DNA from: Crystallibacter permensis
GTDB lineage: Bacteria > Actinomycetota > Actinomycetes > Actinomycetales > Micrococcaceae
Direction of reading: 5' to 3'
Assembly: GCF_025960875.1 (NCBI RefSeq)
Contig: NZ_JAODLR010000011.1
Coordinates: 1-64,000 of the forward strand
Length of the DNA stretch: 64,000 nt
The first letter of the stretch is position 1; each line of letters begins with the position of its first letter. The notes under the pieces were generated by a model. That model worked only from the letters and a program-made list of their open reading frames with translations. It was not told the origin of the DNA and did not search any database. Positions 21,233-29,268 of this stretch are shown here, piece after piece. The translations under genes and the position numbers were made by a program.

Positions 21233-21661
21233 ATGACCGCCGGTGAGCGCCTGCGCAGCTACCTGAACCTCATCAATCTCTCCACCCTGGTGGGGCTCGC
21301 CGTCGCGAAGGCGGCGGGGTGCTCCCTTCAGCATGGTCCCCGGGGCCTGCTTGTTGCGCAGGGTTACACCTGGCCGACGCCGAAAGCAGCGGCCTTCACA
21401 CTGGGAAACGTGGTCCTGCTCCGCCCGGCGGCCACGCATCTGGCCGCCAATCCGGTCCTGATGGGCCACGAGGCACGCCACAGCACCCAGTATGCCTGCT
21501 GCCTTGGATTGCCCTTCCTGCCGCTGTACGGCACTGCCGCGCTCTGGTCGCTGCTGCGGACCGGCGATCCGGCCTCGCGCAATATCTTTGAACGGTGGGC
21601 CGGCCTGCGTGAAGGCGGGTATTCCGAGCGGCCCCTGCGGCGCCGGCGCACGAGGGACTAG
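21233..21661 (+). CDS. Small HExxH-motif protein of unknown function
   Basis: A 142-residue protein with GHEARHSTQYA, an HExxH zinc-peptidase-like motif at H79-H83, followed by a hydrophobic stretch (LGLPFLPLYGTAALWSLL, 91-108) and NIFERWAGLREGGY (117-130), where E120 could be a third metal ligand. The arrangement recalls small M48/DUF4157-like proteins, but I cannot place it in a named family. Basic C-terminal tail (RPLRRRRTRD). It begins with a leaderless-type promoter and ends 54 bases before the SOS-controlled radical SAM gene on the same strand. Proteolytic activity is only inferred. Confidence 0.75.
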   Translation: MTAGERLRSYLNLINLSTLVGLAVAKAAGCSLQHGPRGLLVAQGYTWPTPKAAAFTLGNVVLLRPAATHLAANPVLMGHEARHSTQYACCLGLPFLPLYGTAALWSLLRTGDPASRNIFERWAGLREGGYSERPLRRRRTRD

Positions 21662-21691
21662 GCCGGATCTCGGCGGCCCTTGCCGAACACG

Positions 21692-21707
21692 TCGAACGTG
21701 TGTTCGA
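21692..21707. promoter_or_regulatory. SOS box (LexA operator) before the radical SAM gene
   Basis: TCGAACGTGTGTTCGA matches the actinobacterial LexA operator TCGAAC-N4-GTTCGA exactly. It ends 8 bases before the ATG at 21716 and so covers the core promoter. The M. tuberculosis relative Rv2578c is a known LexA target. Confidence 0.9.
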
Positions 21708-21715
21708 ATTGGGGT

Positions 21716-22777
21716 ATGCGTTGGGACGGGCAAGCTTTGGACTCTGTTGATGATCTGGCATTGCCGGGCCTTGCGAAGATGGCCGGACTGGTGCGGTCTA
21801 CACAAACCCCCGAGTTCAAGGGGGTCACCTTCCACGAGATCGTCTGCAAGTCGGCGCTCAGCAAAGTTCCCGTGCAGTCTGCCATGCCGTTCGAATGGAC
21901 CATCAATCCCACCCGCGGCTGCCTGCATCAGTGCACCTATTGCTTTGCGCGCAAGACCCACGAGTATCTGGACCTGGATGCCGGGCGGGACTTTGACACC
22001 CAGATCATCGTCAAGACAAATATCGTCGAGGTGCTTCGCCGGGAGCTGGCCCGGCCATCGTGGAAACGGCAGCCAGTTGCGCTGGGAACAAACTCGGATC
22101 CGTATATGCGTGCGGAGGGCCGCTATAAACTGATGCCCGGCATTATCGAAGCTCTTGCCGACGCCGGAACGCCGTTCTCCATCCTCACCAAGGGCCCTTT
22201 GCTGAAGCGGGATCTGCCGCTCCTGGCCAGAGCCTCCGACAGCGTGGACATTGGCATCGGTGTGTCTCTTGCTTTTGCCGATACACGGCTTCAGCAACAG
22301 GTTGAGCCCGGAACACCTACGCCCAAGGCCCGGCTGGATCTCATCAAGGCGGTTGCGGACGCAGGTTTCGATTGCAACGTCATGGCCATGCCGATCCTGC
22401 CATGGCTTACGGACGGGGACGAGCATTTGGACCGCCTGTTCTCCCAGTTGGCTGCCGCCGGGGCATCCGGCGTCACAGTGGGCGCCCTGCATCTGCGCCC
22501 CGGTGCCCGGGAGTGGTATCTGCAGTGGCTCGGCAGGGAATACCCGCAACTCGTGGGCAGGTACCACGGACTTTACAACGGCGGTACCTACGCGTCCAAG
22601 GACTACCGCCAGTGGTTGGCAGGACGGGTAACTACGCTTAAATCCCGGTACGCGCTATCCGGCAGCGCCGCCCATCTGCGGGTCCGCACGGCTGCTCAGG
22701 CAGCCGAGGGGCCGGCTCCGGCCGCTGGACAGACAGCACCGGGGGCTTCGCCGACTCTGCAGCCCGCGCTTTTCTGA
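21716..22777 (+). CDS. Rv2578c-family radical SAM protein (SplB-like)
   Basis: A radical SAM enzyme of the SplB-like COG1533 group, related to M. tuberculosis Rv2578c. The 4Fe-4S motif CLHQCTYC is at residues 69-76 (CX3CX2C). KVPVQSAMPFEWTINPTRG, HEYLDLDAGRDFDTQ and LGTNSDPYMRAEGRY are conserved blocks. The product is 353 residues and ends in LQPALF, like the VQATLF end of the relative. I start at ATG 21716, because MRWDGQ aligns with the MRWARQ start of Rv2578c. A perfect SOS box just upstream makes it a probable DNA-damage gene. The reaction is not known; photoproduct-lyase-like repair is a guess from fold and regulation. Confidence 0.88.
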   Translation: MRWDGQALDSVDDLALPGLAKMAGLVRSTQTPEFKGVTFHEIVCKSALSKVPVQSAMPFEWTINPTRGCLHQCTYCFARKTHEYLDLDAGRDFDTQIIVKTNIVEVLRRELARPSWKRQPVALGTNSDPYMRAEGRYKLMPGIIEALADAGTPFSILTKGPLLKRDLPLLARASDSVDIGIGVSLAFADTRLQQQVEPGTPTPKARLDLIKAVADAGFDCNVMAMPILPWLTDGDEHLDRLFSQLAAAGASGVTVGALHLRPGAREWYLQWLGREYPQLVGRYHGLYNGGTYASKDYRQWLAGRVTTLKSRYALSGSAAHLRVRTAAQAAEGPAPAAGQTAPGASPTLQPALF

Positions 22778-22963
22778 CCGTCGGGCAGCGGCGGGTAGCC
22801 TGAACCAAGCTGTGATCACGGACACCAGCGCGGCGGCAAGGAACAGTCCGTACACGACGGTCAGCACCGCGCTGTCGATCGCCAGGACGGTCCGGGAGGT
22901 CGATAGGAGGAAAATGCCTATCCACTGGCTCCCCTGTTTCCCCGGCTCCTTGGTTGAGTTCAC
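22655..22963 (-). CDS. Possible small membrane protein downstream of the NUDIX gene
   Basis: A 102-residue frame starting at GTG 22963, 13 bases after the NUDIX stop on the same strand. It encodes one or two hydrophobic helices (about 14-54, including AVLTVVYGLFLAAALVSVI) then a basic tail. Codons in the hydrophobic part have very high third-position GC, as in its neighbours, which supports coding. Against it: the start has only a weak ribosome site and the last 123 bases overlap the 3' end of the convergent radical SAM gene, where the sequence is low-complexity. No family recognised. Confidence 0.4.
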   Translation of the reverse strand: MNSTKEPGKQGSQWIGIFLLSTSRTVLAIDSAVLTVVYGLFLAAALVSVITAWFRLPAAARRSEKRGLQSRRSPRCCLSSGRSRPLGCLSSRADPQMGGAAG

Positions 22964-22976
22964 CGTACCCGTTCGT

Positions 22977-23423
22977 TCAGGATCGGGCGGTGTCTGCCTG
23001 TTCCACCGTCTCCAGCACGGCCATGATGATCGGGAAATCGGCTGGAATCCAGGGTAAAGCCATGAGCTCCACGTGCCGCAAGGGCACCCAACACAGCTCG
23101 TCGTGGTCTTCGAGCGGCCGAGGGTCGCCGTCGAGAATCCGTGCCGTCCAGACCCGCATCGCGGCGGCACCGTTGAGCTGCCAGCCCTGTTGCATCGGAC
23201 CAGGGATCTCCGTGCCGAGCTCGACGTCGACACCTAACTCTTCGCGGATTTCACGCAGAAGCGCGTCTTCGCAGCCCTCTCCCGGCTCCACCTTGCCTCC
23301 CGGAAACTCCCACAGGCCGGCCAAGGATTCCGGTGCCGTTCTCCGGGCGACCAGGAGCTCGGAGGGCTCCGAAAGAGAGTCCAGGATGGCGGCTCCGACG
23401 ATCTGTTTTAGAGGCTGTTCCAC
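22977..23423 (-). CDS. NUDIX hydrolase (MutT-like)
   Basis: A 148-residue NUDIX protein of the MutT/8-oxo-dGTPase type, which cleanses oxidised nucleotides or hydrolyses related diphosphates. The NUDIX box spans GGKVEPGE then REIREELGV (about 42-64), with all catalytic glutamates present. LAGLWEFPGGKVE is typical of MutT. Start GTG 23423 has no Shine-Dalgarno, but TAGACT stands 7 bases before it (23431-23436), suggesting a leaderless transcript. Confidence 0.88.
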   Translation of the reverse strand: MEQPLKQIVGAAILDSLSEPSELLVARRTAPESLAGLWEFPGGKVEPGEGCEDALLREIREELGVDVELGTEIPGPMQQGWQLNGAAAMRVWTARILDGDPRPLEDHDELCWVPLRHVELMALPWIPADFPIIMAVLETVEQADTARS

Positions 23424-23597
23424 GGAACCGAGTCTACCGACTGTACGGCGACTCCCCTGAGACGGCCCGCCGCCTCAGTTAGAGTGGAAATGGACAACGA
23501 CGTCGGCGCGTTGCACTCCCACCATCTGCCGGCAGAAGCCCTGCGCCTATACCTCCGACTGCTGGCTGCCTGACTTCGACCGAGAGCTTCTGCATTC

Positions 23598-24857
23598 ATG
23601 ACTTCCAAATCCGTTCAACCCGTCAAACAACCCGGTGACAGCACCCATGTTGTTTGGGCGATCATTGCCTTGGCCGCAGGCGGATTTGGTATCGGAACAA
23701 CGGAATTCGCCATCATGGGCCTGCTCCAGGACGTGGCTGAAGGTCTGCAAATCAGCATTCCCCAGAGCGGCCAACTGATCTCCGCCTATGCCCTGGGCGT
23801 GGTCGTGGGCGCGCCCATCCTGGCCGCGCTCGGCGCCAGAGTTCCGCACAAATACATGGTTCTTGGGCTCATGGGGTTGTTCACCATCGGCAACCTCTCG
23901 TCGGTGGTGGCGGCGGATTACACCACCATGCTCCTGACCCGCTTCCTTTCCGGTCTCCCCCACGGCGCCTACTTCGGCGTCGCTGCCGTAATCGCAGCCT
24001 CCCTTGTTGCCCCGGCCAAGCGCGCCCGGGCCGTGGCCGCCGTCATGCTGGGGCTTTCGGTGGCAAACGTCGTCGGCGTTCCGCTGGTGACTTGGCTGGG
24101 CCAGCAATACGGCTGGCGGCTGATGTTCGTGGCCGTGGGCATCATGGGCGCAATTACTCTGGTCCTCCTCCAGCGTTTCGTACCGTTCACTCCCACCCAT
24201 GCGGAAGCGAGCATCCGCAAGGAGCTCAGCGCACTCAAACGCATCCAGGTATGGCTGGCTTTACTGATTGGCATTGTCGGCTTCGGCGGTTTTTTCGCGG
24301 TGTATTCGTATATCAGCCCAACCATGACCGATGTCACTGGCGTACCTGAATCGGCACTGCCGCTCATCGTGGGACTGTACGGCCTCGGCATGGTCGCGGG
24401 AAACCTTATCGGCGGCCGGCTTGCCGACCGCTCGGTTATGGGCAGCATCTACATAGTCATGACGGCAATCATTATCGTGTTGGTGCTGTTCTGGGCCGCT
24501 GCGGGTATCCCGTGGCTGGCGATCCCGCTGGTATTCCTGCTTGGCGCCGCAGGCGCCAGCCTGATCCCGGGACTGCAGACCCGCCTGATGGATGCCTCAC
24601 CGGATGCACAGACACTCGCCGCCTCGCTGAACCATTCGGCCCTTAACATGGCGAACGCGCTGGGTGCCTTCCTCGGCGGAGGCGTCATCGCCGCAGGATG
24701 GGGCTTCAAAGCCCCTGCCCTCGTCGGTGCCGGGCTGGCGTTCCTCGGACTGGCAGTTGCCGCTATTTCCGGCCTCCTTGATCGCCGCGGTCAGGCTCCT
24801 GTTGCTTCCGACGACGCTGATGCCCTGTCTGACCGGAAAATATCCGGCTCCAAGTAG
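23598..24857 (+). CDS. MFS transporter, drug:H+ antiporter-1 family
   Basis: A 419-residue, 12-helix major facilitator of the AraJ/YdhP-like DHA1 group (GIGTTEFAIMGLLQDVA at helix 1, motif A region LGARVPHKYM, RFLSGLPHGAYFGVAAVIA). Such proteins export drugs or sugars; the substrate cannot be read from the sequence. The first 17 residues are cytoplasmic and polar. Its last 67 bases overlap the 3' end of the convergent cation-efflux gene. A 27-codon open frame with a possible -10 upstream (23490-23573) is doubtful. Confidence 0.88.
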   Translation: MTSKSVQPVKQPGDSTHVVWAIIALAAGGFGIGTTEFAIMGLLQDVAEGLQISIPQSGQLISAYALGVVVGAPILAALGARVPHKYMVLGLMGLFTIGNLSSVVAADYTTMLLTRFLSGLPHGAYFGVAAVIAASLVAPAKRARAVAAVMLGLSVANVVGVPLVTWLGQQYGWRLMFVAVGIMGAITLVLLQRFVPFTPTHAEASIRKELSALKRIQVWLALLIGIVGFGGFFAVYSYISPTMTDVTGVPESALPLIVGLYGLGMVAGNLIGGRLADRSVMGSIYIVMTAIIIVLVLFWAAAGIPWLAIPLVFLLGAAGASLIPGLQTRLMDASPDAQTLAASLNHSALNMANALGAFLGGGVIAAGWGFKAPALVGAGLAFLGLAVAAISGLLDRRGQAPVASDDADALSDRKISGSK

Positions 24858-25741
24858 ATCACCCGGGCAATCGGCACAGCCTCCCGGATCCGCTGCTCGG
24901 TTGCATCGATCTGTTCCGCGATCTTGCGGCCTGATTCGCTGTGGGCAATAGTGACCTTCGCAGCAACCAACAGTTCCTCGGGACCCAGGTGCATCGTTTT
25001 CAGATGAATGATTCTGGTCTCGTTGTCGGCGCCGATTGCCTCTTCGATCAGCCTGATGTGTTCCTTGGTCGCCGATTCCCCCAGAAGCAGCGACTTCGTT
25101 TCGATCGCCAAAACAACAGCGATTACCACTAGTAGCACGCCGATCATCGCCGTGCCGACAGCGTCCCAGATGCCGTTGCCGGTGAGCAGCGTCAGGCTGA
25201 CTCCAAAGAGTGCGAAGACCAGCCCCAGCAGTGCTCCGATGTCCTCCAGCAGAATTACGGGAAGCTCCGGCGACTTGGCGTTACGGACGAACTGCACCCA
25301 GCTCTTCTTTCCGCGGACGTGGTTCGACTCGACAACGGCAGTGCGGAGGGAAAACGATTCCGCGATGATGGCACCGATCAGGACAGCGAGCGGAACCCAC
25401 CACCAGAAGCCTTCAATAGGATGCGGGTCTTGCCACTTGTGGAAGGCCTCGTAGAGCGCGAACAGTCCGCCGACGCTGAAGAGCACTATCGAGACAATGA
25501 AAGCGTAAATGTAACGGTCTCGGCCGTATCCGAACGGATGCTGCGGGCTGGCCTGCCGGGCGGCACGTTTACCGCCGACCAGGAGCAGTATCTGGTTCCC
25601 CGAGTCGGCCACGGAGTGAATCGCCTCGGCCAGCATCGAGGATGACGCAGTCAGAATATAGGCGACGAACTTCAGAACCGCGATTGTCAGATTCGCCGTC
25701 AAGGCGGCAATAATCGCCTTAGTACCTCCGCCGGCAGCCAT
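24791..25741 (-). CDS. Cation diffusion facilitator (CDF) transporter
   Basis: A 316-residue zinc/manganese/iron-type exporter. Helices at about 10-32, 38-58, 78-98, 112-135, 160-182 and 192-215; helix 2 carries AIHSVADSGNQ and helix 5 LLEDIGALLG, giving the H/D-x3-D metal sites of the family. A cytoplasmic C-terminal domain follows. Start ATG 25741 has GGAG five bases upstream and comes two bases after the stop of the rRNA methylase gene (TAGCCATG), so the two genes form an operon. Metal specificity is not known. Confidence 0.88.
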   Translation of the reverse strand: MAAGGGTKAIIAALTANLTIAVLKFVAYILTASSSMLAEAIHSVADSGNQILLLVGGKRAARQASPQHPFGYGRDRYIYAFIVSIVLFSVGGLFALYEAFHKWQDPHPIEGFWWWVPLAVLIGAIIAESFSLRTAVVESNHVRGKKSWVQFVRNAKSPELPVILLEDIGALLGLVFALFGVSLTLLTGNGIWDAVGTAMIGVLLVVIAVVLAIETKSLLLGESATKEHIRLIEEAIGADNETRIIHLKTMHLGPEELLVAAKVTIAHSESGRKIAEQIDATEQRIREAVPIARVIYLEPDIFRSDRASASSEATGA

Positions 25742-25743
25742 GG

Positions 25744-26709
25744 CTACTCCGTTTCTAGACGCTGGGTTTCTAGACTCTCGGTCTCCTCAAAGCTATACCC
25801 ATCCCGTTGTGCTCGGGCCGAGGCATACAAACAAACTGTCGCTGCGGTTCCAACATTGAGACTCTCGGCTTCCCCGTAAATCGGTACGGCGACTCGCCAT
25901 TGCGCCACGTCCAGCTCTACGGCTGATAGCCCCTTTGCCTCATTGCCAAAGAACCATGCAGTGGCTTTCTCCAGATGCGGTATCTTCAGTTCTGCGGCCA
26001 CGCCGTCGGAATCTCCTCCGCACTTAAGCCGGCGGCCGGCGCTTTGGTCCTGCAAGCGGTCGAGATCGACGTTTCCATATCCATCGGCAGCCAGCAGAGC
26101 AACCCCATGCCTGCGGAGCTCGTCGGTGAGCGAGATGAAATCCTGACCCGTGACGATGGGCAGGTGGAAGAGCGAACCGGCGGTCGAGCGGACAGCTTTC
26201 GGGTTGTAGATGTCCACGCTCCCCTCCGTGAGAATCACCGCGTCCGCGCCGGCGGAATCGGCCGCCCGAAGAACCGTCCCTGCGTTCCCAGGATCCTGGA
26301 CCCGGCACATGACCGCCAGTAGCTTCGGGGTCGCCGCCAGTACGCTAGCCAGAGGCCGGTCCAGGAAGTTGCAGACGGCGACGATGCCCTGCGGGCTGAC
26401 TGTATCGGCCATGGCAGCCAAAACTTCCTCCGTGGCGTACCTCAGTGGGACCCCGGCAGCCAGATCGGCCAATTCGGGCAGCCGTTCGAGACACGGTTCG
26501 GTGGCAAATACTTCAACTACGATGCCGCTTCCACCGGGCGTGGCATCGGCACGGTGCGCAGCCAATGCTTCGCGGACGGCCTGCGGACCCTCGGCCAGGA
26601 ACTGCCTGCGTTTTAAACGCACTGAGCGCCCGGCAAGCTTAGCTACGTCTTTAACCCGATCTGCTCGGGGGTTCGACATAACGGCTTGCGGGCGCCCAGT
26701 AGTGCTCAT
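25744..26709 (-). CDS. TrmH/SpoU-family RNA 2'-O-methyltransferase
   Basis: A SPOUT-fold RNA methylase, 321 residues, probably acting on 23S rRNA like RlmB/TsnR relatives. The N-terminal substrate-binding domain has RRQFLAEGPQAVREAL; the SPOUT core has DPGNAGTVLRAADSAGADAV (motif 1), WFFGNEAKGL (motif 2) and ESLNVGTAATVCLY (motif 3). ATG 26709 is preceded by TATAGT and a 6-base gap, indicating a leaderless mRNA, so I keep this start rather than the internal ATG 30 bases later. It is followed by the CDF transporter and lies just downstream of rplT, as in many actinobacteria. Confidence 0.92.
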   Translation of the reverse strand: MSTTGRPQAVMSNPRADRVKDVAKLAGRSVRLKRRQFLAEGPQAVREALAAHRADATPGGSGIVVEVFATEPCLERLPELADLAAGVPLRYATEEVLAAMADTVSPQGIVAVCNFLDRPLASVLAATPKLLAVMCRVQDPGNAGTVLRAADSAGADAVILTEGSVDIYNPKAVRSTAGSLFHLPIVTGQDFISLTDELRRHGVALLAADGYGNVDLDRLQDQSAGRRLKCGGDSDGVAAELKIPHLEKATAWFFGNEAKGLSAVELDVAQWRVAVPIYGEAESLNVGTAATVCLYASARAQRDGYSFEETESLETQRLETE

Positions 26710-26715
26710 AAAGCG

Positions 26716-26721
26716 ACTATA
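26716..26721 (-). promoter_or_regulatory. Candidate -10 box of the TrmH-family gene
   Basis: TATAGT on the minus strand ends 6 bases before the ATG at 26709 and lies in the 45-base gap after rplT. It matches the -10 seen before argC in sequence and distance. Confidence 0.6.
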
Positions 26722-26754
26722 GCGTCACCACAGATGCTGCTTGAAACGGCAGTC

Positions 26755-27459
26755 TTACTCGGCGATCTTCTGACGTGCCTCGCCACCTGCAGGCTCGTAG
26801 CCGGCAGCCTTGGCGGACGCGACAGAGTCAAACCAGTACTGAGCAGCAGTCTGCTCGTACCAGGTGGAGCCCGGAACGTGGTACTTGTTGGACTCAGCGT
26901 TGCCCTTGATGGTGAAACCCTCGGGGGCGGGCTGACCATCAACAACAAGAACCGCACCGGCGGGAGCTTCGGTGTTCTCAGCGGCAGCAGCTTCGCTCTT
27001 TTCGGCCTTTGCCGGGGCCGTCTGGGCCTTCTTCGCGGCCTTGGCAGCTTCGGCCTTCTTTACGGCCGGCTTTGCCTCAACAGCTGCGGGAGCGGAGGTG
27101 TCAGCGGGGAGGGAGTCCTTGGCAATCTGAACCAGGGCAGCGAATGCATTGGCATCCGAAACAGCCAGCTCGGCAAGCATGCGCCGGTCAACCTGAACCT
27201 CGGCGGCCTTCAGGCCCTGGATAAGGCGGTTGTAGGTCAGGCCGTTGGCGCGGGATGCAGCGTTGATGCGCTGGATCCAGAGACGCCGGAAGTCACCCTT
27301 GCGCTTGCGACGGTCGCCGTAGCTGTACACAAACGAGTGCAGCAGCTGTTCCTTCGCCTTGCGGTAGAGACGGGACCGCTGTCCGCGGTATCCCTTTGCG
27401 CGTTCCAGGATTACCCGACGCTTCTTATGGGCATTAACCGCCCGCTTCACACGTGCCAC
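26755..27459 (-). CDS. rplT: Ribosomal protein L20 with C-terminal sunset-like domain
   Basis: Residues 1-117 are a complete bL20 ([15 protein letters not shown] ... [10 protein letters not shown]), needed for early 50S assembly. Instead of ending near 120 the protein runs on to 234: an Ala/Lys/Glu-rich linker (about 120-168) and a compact domain (about 170-222) with [27 protein letters not shown] and AKAAGYEP. That pattern (GN..S..YH.PGS..Y..T.A..WF....A..AGY) matches the small sunset domain found in several actinobacterial proteins. Start GTG 27459 has AAGGAG 7 bases upstream. Last gene of infC-rpmI-rplT. The role of the extra domain is unknown. Confidence 0.95.
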   Translation of the reverse strand: MARVKRAVNAHKKRRVILERAKGYRGQRSRLYRKAKEQLLHSFVYSYGDRRKRKGDFRRLWIQRINAASRANGLTYNRLIQGLKAAEVQVDRRMLAELAVSDANAFAALVQIAKDSLPADTSAPAAVEAKPAVKKAEAAKAAKKAQTAPAKAEKSEAAAAENTEAPAGAVLVVDGQPAPEGFTIKGNAESNKYHVPGSTWYEQTAAQYWFDSVASAKAAGYEPAGGEARQKIAE

Positions 27460-27575
27460 GTGCGTACTCCTTATGTGTTGATACCCAGAAACCTAAGTTG
27501 ATGTTCTTCAGGCTTGGGGGCTAGTTGAAAAGATTTGGTGGACCGGATGACCGCACCAGGAACCAGAAATTTGAG

Positions 27576-27770
27576 CTAGATGCCCAGCATCTTCTTGATG
27601 TTCCTTACATCAGCCGGAGCCACGATCTTGTCGCTGGCCAGACGGCGCTTGAGAGTGGAAGCCTTGTGCTCCAGGTAGTGACGGCGGTTAGCCTGCTGCC
27701 GCTTGAGCTTGCCCGTACCGGTGAGCTTGAAGCGCTTCTTGGCGCCGCTGTGGGTCTTCTGCTTCGGCAT
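27576..27770 (-). CDS. rpmI: Ribosomal protein L35
   Basis: A 64-residue bL35 ([14 protein letters not shown] ... [10 protein letters not shown] ... [10 protein letters not shown]), component of the 50S subunit. The ATG at 27770 starts the canonical MPKQKT sequence and has AAGGAG 10 bases upstream; frames extending further up are not real. Middle gene of the infC operon, 115 bases before rplT and 142 after infC. Confidence 0.97.
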   Translation of the reverse strand: MPKQKTHSGAKKRFKLTGTGKLKRQQANRRHYLEHKASTLKRRLASDKIVAPADVRNIKKMLGI

Positions 27771-27912
27771 AGCTGCCGTTCTCCTTACGTCTTCCTCCGG
27801 CCATACGGCCATCGGTTCATGCGGTACCCAAATTCGGGCACCGGCGGTGTACATGTCTGCCGGACACCGGATGCAATTACAGCAACCGGCACCAGATGAA
27901 ACCCGGCGTGGC

Positions 27913-28989
27913 TCAGCTCTTGGAGCTGCTCCGGCCGGAAGGTTTGGGTGCTGCGGGTTTGGCCGGTGCCTTGGCCGCGGCTGGTTTCGGCTTGGCCATA
28001 GGCTTCGGCATCGGAGCCGGAGCCTTGGCTGCTGGCTTCGGTGCCGGAGCTTCCGCCTCAGCCGGAGCAGCCTTCGGTGCCGGGGCCTCAGCCTCAGCCG
28101 GAGCAGCCTTCGGTGCCGGAGCTTCCGCCTCAGCCGGAGCAGCCTTCGGTGCCGGAGCCTCAGCCGGCACAGCCTTCGGTGCCGGAGCCTCAGCCTCAGC
28201 CTCAGCCTCAGCCGGCACAGCCTTCGGTGCCGGAGCCTCAGCCTCTGGAGCCTGGGCCTCTTCCTTGGGCGCTTCCTGAACAGGTGCAGCTTCTGCCGGC
28301 GACTCCGAAGCAGCCGGCTCCGCGGCGGCCTTGGTCAGCTCTTCGGGCAACAGGTCGCCCAAGCTCTGGGTCATCGGAGCCTGGTCCGAGGAAACGTCTA
28401 CGCGCTCCTTCTTGGCTTCGTTGGCTGCCTTCGCTTCGGCTTTCTGGGCCGCCCGACGCGCTTCTGCCTTGGCCTCAGCCTTGTTCTTAAGCGGGCCGAT
28501 AACCATTACCATGTTGCGGCCGTCAATGCGTGGGCTGGATTCGATCACGCCGACTTCGGCAACATCATCAGCGAACTTCTGAAGGAGGCGAATGCCCATC
28601 TCCGGACGCTGCTGCTCACGGCCACGGAACTGGATCATGGCCTTGACCTTGTCCCCGGCTCCAAGGAAACGCAGAGCATGACCACACTTGGTCTCGTAGT
28701 CGTGCTTGTCAATCTTCAGTCGGAAACGGATCTCCTTGAGTACCGTATTCGTCTGGTTCTTGCGCGCTTCACGGGCCTTGACTGCAGCTTCGTACTTATA
28801 CTTGCCAAAATCCATGAGCTTGCACACCGGAGGCTTGGCCTGCGGTGCGACCTCAACAAGATCCAGATCCGACTCGGAGGCCAGACGCAGGGCGTCCTCA
28901 ATACGGACAATACCGACTTGTTCACCAGCCGGTCCTACCAACCGCACCTCAGGGACGCGGATCCGATCATTGATTCGTGGCTCGCTAAT
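27913..28989 (-). CDS. infC: Translation initiation factor IF-3 with long Ala/Pro/Glu-rich tail
   Basis: IF-3 prevents 30S-50S joining and checks start codons. The core occupies residues 1 to about 170 ([47 protein letters not shown]). I place the start at ATT 28989 (read as ISEPRIND): AGGAGC stands 5 bases upstream, no ATG/GTG is suitably placed, and AUU starts of infC are a known autoregulatory device. After the core come a Lys/Ala/Glu helix and a roughly 140-residue tail of repeats such as EAPAPKA, making 358 residues against about 180 in E. coli. First gene of infC-rpmI-rplT. Confidence 0.95.
   Translation of the reverse strand: MSEPRINDRIRVPEVRLVGPAGEQVGIVRIEDALRLASESDLDLVEVAPQAKPPVCKLMDFGKYKYEAAVKAREARKNQTNTVLKEIRFRLKIDKHDYETKCGHALRFLGAGDKVKAMIQFRGREQQRPEMGIRLLQKFADDVAEVGVIESSPRIDGRNMVMVIGPLKNKAEAKAEARRAAQKAEAKAANEAKKERVDVSSDQAPMTQSLGDLLPEELTKAAAEPAASESPAEAAPVQEAPKEEAQAPEAEAPAPKAVPAEAEAEAEAPAPKAVPAEAPAPKAAPAEAEAPAPKAAPAEAEAPAPKAAPAEAEAPAPKPAAKAPAPMPKPMAKPKPAAAKAPAKPAAPKPSGRSSSKS
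28031..28245. repeat. Tandem in-frame repeats in the IF-3 tail
   Basis: CTTCGGTGCC recurs at 28036, 28072, 28108, 28144, 28174 and 28222, i.e. at steps of 36, 36, 36, 30 and 48 bases, all multiples of six. The units encode (E/A)APAPKA(A/V)PAEA-type repeats of about 12 residues. Such repeats expand and contract readily, so tail length may vary between strains. They are coding repeats, not a CRISPR array. Confidence 0.85.
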
Positions 28990-29030
28990 GTGTTGCTCCT
29001 GTTGTTCTGGTAACGAGTACCGCCTGCAAT

Positions 29031-29068
29031 AAAAGAAGGCCTCCCATTGCACGCGCAATCGAAGGCCT
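29031..29068 (-). terminator. Attenuator-like terminator in the infC leader
   Basis: On the minus strand AGGCCT (29063-29068), ATTGC, loop GCGT, GCAAT and AGGCCT (29037-29042) form a near-continuous hairpin followed at once by TCTTTT. It lies about 42 bases before the ATT start of infC and well inside its leader. An intrinsic terminator here would let the cell control infC-rpmI-rplT by premature termination. An antiterminator partner was not identified. Confidence 0.6.
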
Positions 29069-29268
29069 CAAACGCCGGCTGCGAAACGACACCGCATGAC
29101 GGGCGCTTCCTGTTCATCCTCGCTGTCCGAAAGGACTGCGAACTGAACATGCCGACCAGGAACCCGGCAGCTCTGGAATATCCATGCCGACAGGTGGGAG
29201 AGGACTCCGCTTGCATATTGATTCGCGTTGCTTCCGACGGCCTGTAATGCCGTGTGCTTTTGGGCACC

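Noticed and set aside
22914-23057. Plus-strand 47-codon frame with AGGAGG before its ATG
   Set aside because: It lies opposite the NUDIX gene and a small membrane gene, shows no coding-type codon use, and the ribosome-site match is likely chance.
28031-28245. Regularly spaced repeats suggesting a CRISPR array
   Set aside because: The units are only 30-48 bases apart with no unique spacers, stay in one reading frame and encode the IF-3 tail.
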